The notes below the pieces were generated by a model. That model was given only the letters and a program-made list of their open reading frames with translations, searched no databases and was not told the DNA's origin. From Butyrivibrio sp. VCD2006 (lineage in GTDB: Bacteria; Bacillota; Clostridia; Lachnospirales; Lachnospiraceae): DNA of 57,789 nt. Position 1 is the first letter of the stretch; each line of letters begins with the position of its first letter. Positions 1-6,945 of this stretch are shown here, piece by piece. Location: contig NZ_AUIX01000039.1 in NCBI RefSeq assembly GCF_000423925.1, forward strand, positions 1 through 57,789, written 5' to 3'. Made by a program: the position numbers and the translations under genes.

Positions 1-123
1 TATTTTGATTATCTTGCCGGGAAGCGCGAAGACACTGGTTTTGCGGGAGAATACATGAATCAGTATAGCTGGGCAGAGCCAACTCTTGGAAAATTATGTC
101 AACTATCTGACGGTTTTTGGTAA
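1..123 (+). CDS. C-terminal end of an unidentified protein (partial)
   Basis: Frame 1 is open from the left edge to a TAA at 121-123 and gives 40 residues ending in LSDGFW. The stretch is rich in aromatic residues. I do not recognise a family. The start lies outside the window. The frame is supported only by being open up to a terminator-like hairpin at 269-295. Confidence 0.45.
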   Translation, partial: YFDYLAGKREDTGFAGEYMNQYSWAEPTLGKLCQLSDGFW

Positions 124-268
124 AAAGGTTTCAAAGTGGGTCTGGGAGACCGCATAAATACTGAACTTAAACGTTGTGACACTTTTGTGACACATAATAT
201 GAGACAATAAAGTCCCAAATGATTTCCTCTATTATATAGTTCCCTCTATAATAATTAAGGATGGGAAG

Positions 269-295
269 AGCGCTTGCTTATGCAGGCGCTTTTTT
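269..295 (+). terminator. Rho-independent terminator
   Basis: Stem AGCGCTTGC (269-277) pairs with GCAGGCGCT (282-290), with one G-T pair, and is followed by five T. It would end the transcript of the partial gene at 1-123. Nothing else is seen in 124-442 apart from the promoter and operator sites listed next. Confidence 0.8.
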
Positions 296-344
296 CATGC
301 CCAAAAATAATATTTTGATTTTTGATGTTTTTTAATATTTAGGG

Positions 345-373
345 TTGATAAAATACATCAAGTGTATTATTAT
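345..373 (+). promoter_or_regulatory. Sigma-A promoter of the amino-acid ABC operon
   Basis: TTGATA (345-350), a 17-base spacer and TATTAT (368-373). It sits 70 bases upstream of the substrate-binding-protein start and just before two ARG-box-like sites. Confidence 0.6.
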
Positions 374-392
374 GTATAAAACAAACGATAAA

Positions 393-426
393 TGAATAAA
401 TATGCAAGAAATAATGAATAAATTCA
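393..426 (+). promoter_or_regulatory. Two ARG-box-like operators (candidate ArgR sites)
   Basis: Site 1 is TGAATAAATATGCA (393-406), one mismatch from the ArgR consensus TGAAT-WWWW-ATTCA. Site 2 is TGAATAAATTCA (415-426), a perfect palindrome but with a 2-base centre instead of 4. Their centres are 21 bp apart, the spacing known for paired ARG boxes. They lie between the -10 and the start codon. ArgR control is an inference. Confidence 0.4.
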
Positions 427-442
427 TTTCGAAGGAGGAATT

Positions 443-1288
443 ATGAAGAAGAAACTTTTAGCAGCTATTATGATCGGAGTTATGACATTAAGCATGACAG
501 CCTGTGGCGGGGCATCTAAGGAGGCAGGCAGTACTTCATCAGAGATTTCAACAGTTACAGCAGGTAAGCTTACAGTAGCAACTTCACCTGATTTTGCACC
601 TTATGAATTCTATGCAGTAGATGAGAACGGAACACCCAAGCTTGCAGGTTTTGATATTGCACTTGCTGAGTATATTGCTGATTATATGGGACTTGAGCTT
701 GAAGTTGTTCCTGTTGATTTTGATGGTGTTCTTATGGAGCTTCAGACAAAGGCAGTTGATATTGGTGTTGCAGGACTTTCACCTGATCCGAAGCGTGAGT
801 CAATCATGGATTTCTCAGACATTTATTATGAAGGTGGTCAGTCATTCGTATGCCTTCAGTCAAACAAAGATAAGTTCGCAAGCCTTGAGGACGTGAACGG
901 TTCTGACCTTGAGGTTGGTGCCCAGACAGGATCTATCCAGGTTGACCTTGCACAGGCTAACAGCCCTGATGCTGAAATTATTCAGCTCACCAAGGTTACG
1001 GATATCATTGCTGAAATCCTTGCAGGCAAGCTTGATGGTGCTTATATTGAGACAGCCGTTGCTGAGAGCTATGCTAAGAACTATCCTGAGCTTTGCGTAG
1101 TACTTGAAGTTCCCTACGATGGAGCAGAGGGCTCTGCAATTGGTGTAAGCAAAGGAAACGATGCACTTAAGGCAGCAGTTAACGAGGCTATCGCTAAGGC
1201 GAAGTCAGAAGGAAAAATGGATGAGTTCGTTGCAACAGCTAACGAACAGGCTAGTGGTGAGATCATCGAAGGTCTCCTTGATCAGTAA
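443..1288 (+). CDS. Polar amino-acid ABC transporter substrate-binding lipoprotein
   Basis: This is the extracytoplasmic receptor of an amino-acid importer (SBP_bac_3 family), 281 aa, the usual length. A lipoprotein signal ends at Cys21 (MSLSMTAC-like lipobox), so the mature protein should be tethered to the outer face of the membrane. Residues about 43-265 carry the family pattern LTVATSPDFAPYEF and FDIALAEYIADYMGLELE. A strong ribosome site (GAAGGAGG) precedes the ATG. A permease and an ATPase gene follow, completing the importer. A repeat and a terminator directly after this gene probably leave the receptor more abundant than the other subunits. The ARG-box-like sites upstream suggest arginine or another basic amino acid as substrate; the sequence itself does not prove this. 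Confidence 0.9.
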   Translation: MKKKLLAAIMIGVMTLSMTACGGASKEAGSTSSEISTVTAGKLTVATSPDFAPYEFYAVDENGTPKLAGFDIALAEYIADYMGLELEVVPVDFDGVLMELQTKAVDIGVAGLSPDPKRESIMDFSDIYYEGGQSFVCLQSNKDKFASLEDVNGSDLEVGAQTGSIQVDLAQANSPDAEIIQLTKVTDIIAEILAGKLDGAYIETAVAESYAKNYPELCVVLEVPYDGAEGSAIGVSKGNDALKAAVNEAIAKAKSEGKMDEFVATANEQASGEIIEGLLDQ

Positions 1289-1366
1289 TCACTTAGCGAG
1301 GTCTTTTCGAGCTTAGTGTACTACTTAGTTCTGACGAAGGCGAAGCCTGAGAGCAGAACTTCACAT
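1289..1366 (+). repeat. Dispersed post-stop repeat, copy 1
   Basis: The sequence from AATCACTTAGCGAGG to GAGAGCAGAACTTC starts immediately after a stop codon and recurs at 33633-33704, again right behind a stop (of fabG). Inside it GTTCTG pairs with CAGAAC. It encodes nothing visible. It may be a mobile or structured 3'-UTR element. Confidence 0.7.
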
Positions 1367-1377
1367 AGGACATATGA

Positions 1378-1415
1378 ATGAACTCGGCAATCCTTGCATT
1401 ACCGAGTTCATTTTT
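1378..1415 (+). terminator. Terminator between the receptor and permease genes
   Basis: ATGAACTCGG (1378-1387) pairs with CCGAGTTCAT (1402-1411), followed by a T run. It is probably partial read-through control, because the transporter genes continue downstream. Confidence 0.75.
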
Positions 1416-1482
1416 ATGATAGAATGATAATTGTGGAGGCGAAGCTTTTGCAAATACCAAAAAAATGGAGAGAGAATAAGTT

Positions 1483-2271
1483 ATGGACAGCTTTATTCAG
1501 ATTGAGAATTTTTCGAAGATCTCAGCGTATACCAGCCTGTTTTGGCAGGGAATGCTCGTTACCGTTATGCTTTCGGTTTTTACTGTGGCAATTGGTTTCG
1601 TGCTTGCATTAATACTATCATCCATGAGAATGTCAAGGTTCTATCCCCTGGCTTTCCTTGGACTTGATAAGGAAGGACATCAGAGGGAGAGAGGACTTGG
1701 TGTTACACTGGGAAAATTCAATCCCCTTGGTTTTCTTGCAACAGCATATGTTGAGATACTGCGATCAACCCCTGTTATTGTACAGGTTGCGATTATTTAC
1801 TACGGAGTATTCGGTGCACTTATAAAACTGCCAAGCTTCACATTTTTGGGATTTATTAAATTTGAAAGATTTTTCCCGGGTGTGGTTGCCCTTGGTATGA
1901 ACTCAGGAGCTTACCTCTGCGAGATCATGAGATCAGGAATTCAGTCAATTGATGGTGGTCAGACTGAGGCAGCAAGATCTCTTGGTATGAGCCAGTATCA
2001 GAATATGAAATACATCATTCTTCCGCAGGCTATTAAAAATATCCTTCCTGCTATTGCTAACGAGTTTGTTGTTATCATCAAGGAGTCGGCTATCACCTAT
2101 ACAATCGGTGTGCAGGATATCATGTCAGCGGTTAATGCTGTTCGTGGAGCAACATTCATCATCATTGAGCCTCTGCTTGTGGCTACGGCGATCTACTTCT
2201 GCCTGTGCTTCCCTACAAGTAAGATCATTGCATATTTTGAAAGGAGGATGAGCCGTGGCGACAGGAGATAA
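1483..2271 (+). CDS. Amino-acid ABC transporter permease
   Basis: A 262-aa integral membrane protein of the HisM/GlnP type (BPD_transp_1), which forms the channel of the importer encoded by its neighbours. Several hydrophobic segments are visible, the first at about residues 20-50. The EAA loop that contacts the ATPase reads [16 protein letters not shown] near residue 160, and the family signature [11 protein letters not shown] is near residue 85. The region around residues 55-80 ([12 protein letters not shown]) is a longer loop than in most members. The ribosome site is weak (GAGAGA). The reading frame overlaps the following ATPase gene by 17 bases, which indicates translational coupling. 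Confidence 0.9.
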   Translation: MDSFIQIENFSKISAYTSLFWQGMLVTVMLSVFTVAIGFVLALILSSMRMSRFYPLAFLGLDKEGHQRERGLGVTLGKFNPLGFLATAYVEILRSTPVIVQVAIIYYGVFGALIKLPSFTFLGFIKFERFFPGVVALGMNSGAYLCEIMRSGIQSIDGGQTEAARSLGMSQYQNMKYIILPQAIKNILPAIANEFVVIIKESAITYTIGVQDIMSAVNAVRGATFIIIEPLLVATAIYFCLCFPTSKIIAYFERRMSRGDRR

Positions 2272-3031
2272 GCTTATAAAGGTTGTTGACCTTGAAAAAC
2301 ATTATAATTTCGGCAAAATCAAGGCTCTTGATGGTGTGACGGTAGACATTGACAGAGGTGACGTTATGGTTGTTATCGGACCCTCCGGAAGTGGAAAGTC
2401 CACATTCCTCCGTTCCCTCAATCTACTTGAGGAGCCCACAGGAGGAGCAATCCTTTTTGATAATGTGGATATAACCAAGAAAAAATATAGGGATGAGAAC
2501 GGCAAGTGGGTAAAGCTTGATATCGATGTTCACAGACAGAAGATGGGTATGGTATTCCAGCATTTCAATCTTTTCCCGCATAAGACTATTATGGAAAACA
2601 TGATTCTTGCTCCTATGAAGGTTAAGAATATGCCTGAGGATGAAGCCAAGAAAAAGGCAATGGAGCTTCTTTCGAGAGTTGGCCTTGCGGACAGGGCTGA
2701 TGCATATCCTATTCAGCTCTCCGGTGGTCAGAAGCAGCGTATTGCAATTGTAAGAGCACTTATGATGGACCCTGAGGTTATGCTTTTCGATGAGCCCACA
2801 TCAGCGCTGGACCCTGAGATGGTAGGTGAGGTTCTTGACGTTATGAAGGAACTCGCCGGTGAGGGGATGACCATGGTCGTGGTTACTCATGAGATGGGCT
2901 TTGCCAAAGAGGTTGGAAACCGTGTGCTCTTTATGGCTGACGGAAAACTGCTGGAGCAGGGGACTCCCGATGAAATTTTCGAACATCCAAAGCACCCAAG
3001 GCTTCAGGAGTTTTTGAGCAAGGTACTGTAA
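2255..3031 (+). CDS. Amino-acid ABC transporter ATP-binding protein
   Basis: The 258-aa cytoplasmic ATPase of the importer. Walker A is GPSGSGKST (about residues 42-50), the signature is LSGGQKQR, Walker B is VMLFDEP, and the H-loop is VVTHEM. The start is a GTG at 2255 inside the end of the permease gene, chosen because AAGGAGG lies 8 bases upstream. A short insert at about residues 72-86 ([15 protein letters not shown]) is seen in many Clostridia GlnQ-like ATPases. No gene follows on the same strand before the tandem repeat, so this probably closes the operon. Confidence 0.92.
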   Translation: MATGDKLIKVVDLEKHYNFGKIKALDGVTVDIDRGDVMVVIGPSGSGKSTFLRSLNLLEEPTGGAILFDNVDITKKKYRDENGKWVKLDIDVHRQKMGMVFQHFNLFPHKTIMENMILAPMKVKNMPEDEAKKKAMELLSRVGLADRADAYPIQLSGGQKQRIAIVRALMMDPEVMLFDEPTSALDPEMVGEVLDVMKELAGEGMTMVVVTHEMGFAKEVGNRVLFMADGKLLEQGTPDEIFEHPKHPRLQEFLSKVL

Positions 3032-3049
3032 TTTGTGAGAGATATAGAT

Positions 3050-3303
3050 AAGAATTATCATAAGCCTTCCCCTTTTGGAGAAGGTGTCAGCTAAATAAGA
3101 ATTATCATAAGCCTTCCCCTTTTGGAGAAGGTGGCAGCTAAATAAGAATTATCATAAGCCTTCCCCTTTTGGAGAAGGTGTCAGCTAAATAAGAATTATC
3201 ATAAGCCTTCCCCTTTTGGAGAAGGTGGCAGCTAAATAAGAATTATCATAAGCCTTCCCCCTTTGGGGGAAGGTGTCAGCGAAGCTGACGGATGAGGGTG
3301 TCA
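3050..3303 (+). repeat. Tandem array of a 47-bp unit derived from the dispersed CCTTCCCC repeat
   Basis: Units begin at 3050, 3097, 3144, 3191 and 3238, each AAGAATTATCATAAGCC followed by TTCCCCTTTTGGAGAAGG. Units 1-4 alternate GTGTCAGC and GTGGCAGC. The fifth unit continues into the complete element (GTCAGCGAAGCTGAC, then GGATGAGGG) found elsewhere in the window. Only the last copy is full length, so the array looks like amplification of the left half of the element. Confidence 0.9.
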
Positions 3304-4758
3304 GTGAAAAAAGATATAGCAATTTTGGAAATCGAAAACAAGCGCGACATTATCTGCGATGTCGCAGACAAAATCTGGGAATATGCGGAAATCTCACTGC
3401 AGGAATACAAATCCTGCGATCTCTACTGCAAGGTCCTTGAAGAGGAGGGCTTTGCGGTGGAAAAGGGAATCTGTAATATTCCCACTGCTTTTTCTGCAAG
3501 CTTTGGAAGCGGGAAACCGGTCATAGGAATTCTTGCTGAGTACGATGCTCTTTCGGGGCTCTCACAGGAGGGCGGCGCTCTTTTGGAAAAGCCTTTAGAG
3601 CAGGGAGGAAGTGGCCATGGCTGTGGACATAATCTTCTTGGGGCAGGTGCCTTGGCAGCAGCTATTGGTATAAAGAAGTATCTTGAAGATAGGACGAAAG
3701 AAGAATCGGATAGTGGTTCTTCAAAAGGCTGCGGCACTGTTATTCTTTATGGCTGCCCTGGAGAAGAGGGATGCGCCTCCAAGGCTTTCATGGCGCGTGA
3801 TGGCGAGTGGGATAAACTGGATGCTGCACTTACCTGGCATCCCGCAGACTGCAATGAGGTCGTGACAGGTTCTTCCAACTCATGCATTCAGGTTCAGTAC
3901 ACTTTTCATGGAATAGCTTCTCATGCTTCAGGAGCTCCTGAAAAGGGCAGAAGTGCGCTTGATGCCGTGGAGCTTATGAACATCGGGGTTCAGTTTTTAC
4001 GTGAGCATATGAGTGAGCGCGCAAGGGTTCACTATGCGATAACTGATGCCGGCGGAGTAAGCCCCAATGTGGTACAGCCAAGAGCACAGGTTCTTTATAT
4101 GGTCAGATCCAATCACATTGCCGAGGCCGTGGAACTTCAGAAGCGAGTTGGCAAGATAGCTGAAGGCGCTGCACTGATGACAGAGACGACCTTTGATAGG
4201 AAGTTTGTGGATGGATTATCCGATACAGTTACTAACCGCACCTTGGAAAAAGTGGCCTACAGGAATTTTGAGGAGCTTGGCGTACCTTCGCATTCTGAAG
4301 AAGAGCTTGAGTATGCCGGAAAGCTGGCGATGACCTTCGACGGAGCAGGCTCTGTTCCGGGAGTGGGTTCAGGCGCGGATACCGATTATGCGGATAAAGT
4401 TAGTAAAATGTGCACGCCACAGGGAATGAATGATTTTCTTCTTCCGCATTTTATGGGAGATGCTTTTGAACCTTCATCCACGGATGTGGGAGATGTGAGC
4501 TGGAACTGCCCTACAATGCAGATACATGTGGCTGCATGGCCAAACGGATGCCCGGGACACAGCTGGCAGAACGTTGCATGTGCCAGAACTGAAATAGGCC
4601 ACAAGGCTGCTGTTCATGCGGGAAAGGTTCTCTGCGCAACGGCAATTGATCTGTTTGAAAATGAGGATCTTTTAAACGAAGCAAAAGCGGAGTTCATAGA
4701 ACGGACAAAAGAGGGCTATGTATGCCCAATACCGGCTGATGCGATCGCGGAAATATGA
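3304..4758 (+). CDS. M20-family amidohydrolase, AbgB-like
   Basis: A metal-dependent amidohydrolase, 484 aa, resembling the p-aminobenzoyl-glutamate hydrolase B subunit and related aminoacylase-like enzymes. Metal-site and fold motifs are EYDAL, the GHGCGHNLLGAG block (about residue 105), GCPGEEG, and a dimerisation domain starting near SCIQVQYTFHGIASHAS. An ATG at 3292 lies inside the dispersed repeat. I prefer the GTG at 3304, because the repeat end ATGAGGG then serves as a Shine-Dalgarno 5 bases upstream. The substrate cannot be read from sequence. It may salvage folate breakdown products or N-acyl amino acids. No AbgA-like partner is adjacent. Confidence 0.85.
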   Translation: MKKDIAILEIENKRDIICDVADKIWEYAEISLQEYKSCDLYCKVLEEEGFAVEKGICNIPTAFSASFGSGKPVIGILAEYDALSGLSQEGGALLEKPLEQGGSGHGCGHNLLGAGALAAAIGIKKYLEDRTKEESDSGSSKGCGTVILYGCPGEEGCASKAFMARDGEWDKLDAALTWHPADCNEVVTGSSNSCIQVQYTFHGIASHASGAPEKGRSALDAVELMNIGVQFLREHMSERARVHYAITDAGGVSPNVVQPRAQVLYMVRSNHIAEAVELQKRVGKIAEGAALMTETTFDRKFVDGLSDTVTNRTLEKVAYRNFEELGVPSHSEEELEYAGKLAMTFDGAGSVPGVGSGADTDYADKVSKMCTPQGMNDFLLPHFMGDAFEPSSTDVGDVSWNCPTMQIHVAAWPNGCPGHSWQNVACARTEIGHKAAVHAGKVLCATAIDLFENEDLLNEAKAEFIERTKEGYVCPIPADAIAEI

Positions 4759-4937
4759 TGAGGTAAAGCGCTGATGGGGAAGCGTTATGGCATCTTATTT
4801 TTCAGACATAAATGTGTTGCTATATGATGCAGATATTATATATTATTTATGAGGGGAACCTGTAAGTAGTGTACTGACGCGATGATGGTTCTATGTGAAC
4901 CGTGAGCGGCACATTAGGTTTTGCGGAGGGAACGGTT

Positions 4938-5729
4938 ATGTCAAAGGTTTTTGTTGGTAAATGTCCGAGTTGTGATGCTGATTTATTTAAAGAAGAGGGG
5001 CAGGATTTTGCAAGATGCAATTACTGTGGTTCGGTAATAGGCACCCATCATAAAGCAGAAGCTCCTGCAAAACGTGTCACACTGGAAGCAAAGATTGAAA
5101 AAAAGAAACCAGATAATAAGCTTTCAATTGCCCTGATTTCGGGATTGGGAGTTCTGTTTACAGGCCTTGCTGTTATGTTATTAGTTCTCGGAATTACAAC
5201 TGCGAGAGGAAATCTTAGATCTAAGGATAATACTAAGCCTGATGCAGAGATGGGAAGTAATTTCCTTGGCAGACCGGATGAAGTATACACGGATGATGAG
5301 GTAGATATTCCTGAGAGTGCTTCACTGGATGGTGCTGAAACCATTCTTGATGATGAAACTCCTCTTGCTGCAGAGTTGCCTTCATTTGAGTTTACTCAGT
5401 ATGGAGATCTTACGGAGAATGAGTGCCGCGCGGTTGATGATGCGCTGTTCTGCCTTAGCATGACGAGTTTTTCAAGGCAGATGCTCTTTGATTCTCTGGC
5501 TGAAGGAAAAGATGCACAGTATACCTATGATGAGGCCAATCATGCTCTTGACTATATGGAGGAGAATGGTCTTGTGGACTGGTATGCGCAGGCTGTGAAG
5601 GCAGGTGAGGATCTTCTGGAGATTTATTCCTATAACAGGAAGCAGCTTATTCATCTGCTCACTACAGGTGCTCAGGCATATACACAGAAGGAAGCAGAGT
5701 TTGCGGCTGATACGCTTGGTCTTGAATAA
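4938..5729 (+). CDS. Zinc-ribbon membrane protein with two Ltp-type C-terminal repeats
   Basis: 263 aa. The N-terminus holds a zinc ribbon, CPSC (about residues 9-12) and CNYC (about 26-29). A single membrane span lies at about residues 65-90 (ALISGLGVLFTGLAVMLLVL). After an acidic linker come two helical repeats, AVDDALFCLSMTSFSRQML and WYAQAVKAGEDLL...YNRKQLIHLL, that match the host cell surface-exposed lipoprotein (Ltp) pattern. The start at 4938 is chosen for GCGGAGGG 7 bases upstream; an in-frame ATG at 4902 has no ribosome site. Topology suggests a cytosolic ribbon and an outside Ltp domain. Ltp domains in phage lipoproteins block superinfection. That role here is speculation. Confidence 0.7.
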   Translation: MSKVFVGKCPSCDADLFKEEGQDFARCNYCGSVIGTHHKAEAPAKRVTLEAKIEKKKPDNKLSIALISGLGVLFTGLAVMLLVLGITTARGNLRSKDNTKPDAEMGSNFLGRPDEVYTDDEVDIPESASLDGAETILDDETPLAAELPSFEFTQYGDLTENECRAVDDALFCLSMTSFSRQMLFDSLAEGKDAQYTYDEANHALDYMEENGLVDWYAQAVKAGEDLLEIYSYNRKQLIHLLTTGAQAYTQKEAEFAADTLGLE

Positions 5730-5737
5730 AAACAGCA

Positions 5738-5766
5738 TTGACTAAGAGAGGATAAAACTGTATATT
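5738..5766 (+). promoter_or_regulatory. Promoter of tRNA-Leu(UAG)
   Basis: TTGACT (5738-5743), 17-base spacer, TATATT (5761-5766). The tRNA begins 11 bases after the -10. Confidence 0.7.
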
Positions 5767-5776
5767 AGAACAGTTG

Positions 5777-5858
5777 GCAGAAGTGATGGAATTGGCAGAC
5801 ATGCAGGATTTAGGTTCCTGTGCCGCAAGGCGTGTGGGTTCAAGTCCCATCTTCTGCA
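5777..5858 (+). tRNA. tRNA-Leu (anticodon UAG)
   Basis: An 82-nt class II tRNA with a long variable arm. Acceptor GCAGAAG pairs with CTTCTGC, discriminator A58. The anticodon loop TTTAGGT (5809-5815) is closed by CAGGA/TCCTG, with anticodon TAG at 5811-5813. The T arm contains GGTTCAAGTCC. CCA is not encoded. The 3' end is part of a long inverted repeat described separately. Confidence 0.95.
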
Positions 5859-6092
5859 TAAATTAAAATGGGTATGGCAGATTGCCATACCCATTTTGAT
5901 TTATGCCGAGGAGCCCCTTGAACCCAAGGGTTCAAGGTCTCCTCGCAGCATAGCTGCTTCGTCGGTCGGTTCGGCGGGAAAAAGGTCCCCCGGACCTTTT
6001 TCTTTATCCGCCTCACCCCATCTTCTGCACGAGCACACTACTTTTTGGTATAAAGTTATATGCCATACCCATTTTGATTTATGCAGAAGATA
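5859..6092. repeat. tRNA-Leu tail element A: inverted and direct copies of the tRNA 3' end
   Basis: After the tRNA a hairpin (stem 5865-5879 with 5883-5897, AAAATGGGTATGGCA arm) acts as terminator. The sequence beyond it is an inverted copy of the tRNA end (TTGAACCC at 5914-5921). A hairpin-rich core follows, including AAAAAGGTCC/GGACCTTTTT. A direct copy of the tRNA end, CCCATCTTCTGCA, closes it at 6017-6029. A second inverted copy of about 33 bp (TGCCATACCCATTTTGATTT onward, then GCAGAAGAT) lies at 6060-6092. There is no credible ORF. Confidence 0.75.
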
Positions 6093-6155
6093 GACATATT
6101 AAGAAAGAATGCTTATAGTATAGGGTGAAATTTTTGTTTTAAGAGAGAAAGAGTA

Positions 6156-6848
6156 ATGTTTGGAAATAGTAAGTTGAAGGAAAACCGCACATCAAGTGCG
6201 ATTGTTATGAATATGCTCATTGCGGCGGTGAGTCTTGTGGCGAATGGATTTGGGGTGTACCTTACAATCCAGGCTAATATAGGCGCAGGGCCGTGGGATG
6301 TGCTTAATCTTGGGGTGTCGAATACCTTTGGGATTTTGTATGGTACGGCATCGGTTGCAATTTCCTATGCGATTCTGGGAATAGATATTGCGTTTAAGGA
6401 GCCTATTGGAATTGCGATGTTTATTGACGCATTTGTTGTAGGTAAGGCGGTGGATTTTTTCAATAAAATGGATGTTGTGCCAAAGCGTGATTCGATGATG
6501 GAAGGGGTTCTGGTAATGATTATCGGGCTTATAATCATGGCATATACGCAGTACACCTATATGAGTGCATCCCTTGGATGCGGACCGAGAGATACGCTTC
6601 TTGTGGCACTTGCAAAGAGAGCAAAGAATATTCCGATAGGAATTGTCAGCATTACACTTCTTAGTCTTGCAACCTTTATCGGATGGCTTCTTGGAGGCCC
6701 TGTGGGAATCGGAACTCTTATCTGTGCATTTGCTACAGGTCCTATTATGCAGATGGCATTTGCTACGGTGAAATTCGATGCTACCAGTGTTCATCATCAG
6801 CATCTTGCGGATTCATTTAAGGTGTTTGTAAATAAAAAAGCCGCATGA
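6156..6848 (+). CDS. YczE/YitT-like integral membrane protein
   Basis: 230 aa with about five or six hydrophobic segments and no extracytoplasmic domain. The duplicated glycine-rich pattern (NIGAGPWDVLNLG near residue 45 and LGCGPRDTLLVAL near residue 140) is typical of the YczE family of uncharacterised Firmicutes membrane proteins. The repeat suggests an internal duplication with two pseudo-symmetric halves. The ribosome site is GAGAGAAAGAG before ATG 6156. It stands alone, between the tRNA tail element and the beta-CASP gene. Molecular function is unknown; a small-molecule transporter is a guess from the fold. Confidence 0.75.
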   Translation: MFGNSKLKENRTSSAIVMNMLIAAVSLVANGFGVYLTIQANIGAGPWDVLNLGVSNTFGILYGTASVAISYAILGIDIAFKEPIGIAMFIDAFVVGKAVDFFNKMDVVPKRDSMMEGVLVMIIGLIIMAYTQYTYMSASLGCGPRDTLLVALAKRAKNIPIGIVSITLLSLATFIGWLLGGPVGIGTLICAFATGPIMQMAFATVKFDATSVHHQHLADSFKVFVNKKAA

Positions 6849-6945
6849 TAAGAGAAGTCTGAGATTGAAGGTTAGCTAAAAATATTTGAATTCATAGTGG
6901 GGATAAAATGGTAAAATAAATATATCAACATTTTAGGAGGTGCCT

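Noticed and set aside
3050..3240. CRISPR-like regular repeats
   Set aside because: The units are adjacent with no unique spacers, they are imperfect, and the sequence recurs as a dispersed intergenic element.
5662..5859. Minus-strand frame containing GLEPTRL
   Set aside because: This is the known false protein read antisense through tRNA-Leu; the same happens at 48989-49294 and 55645-55830.
6192..6803. Minus-strand frame of 203 codons opposite the YczE-like gene
   Set aside because: His/Lys/Arg-rich, no ribosome site, and the plus-strand frame has a clear membrane-protein pattern.
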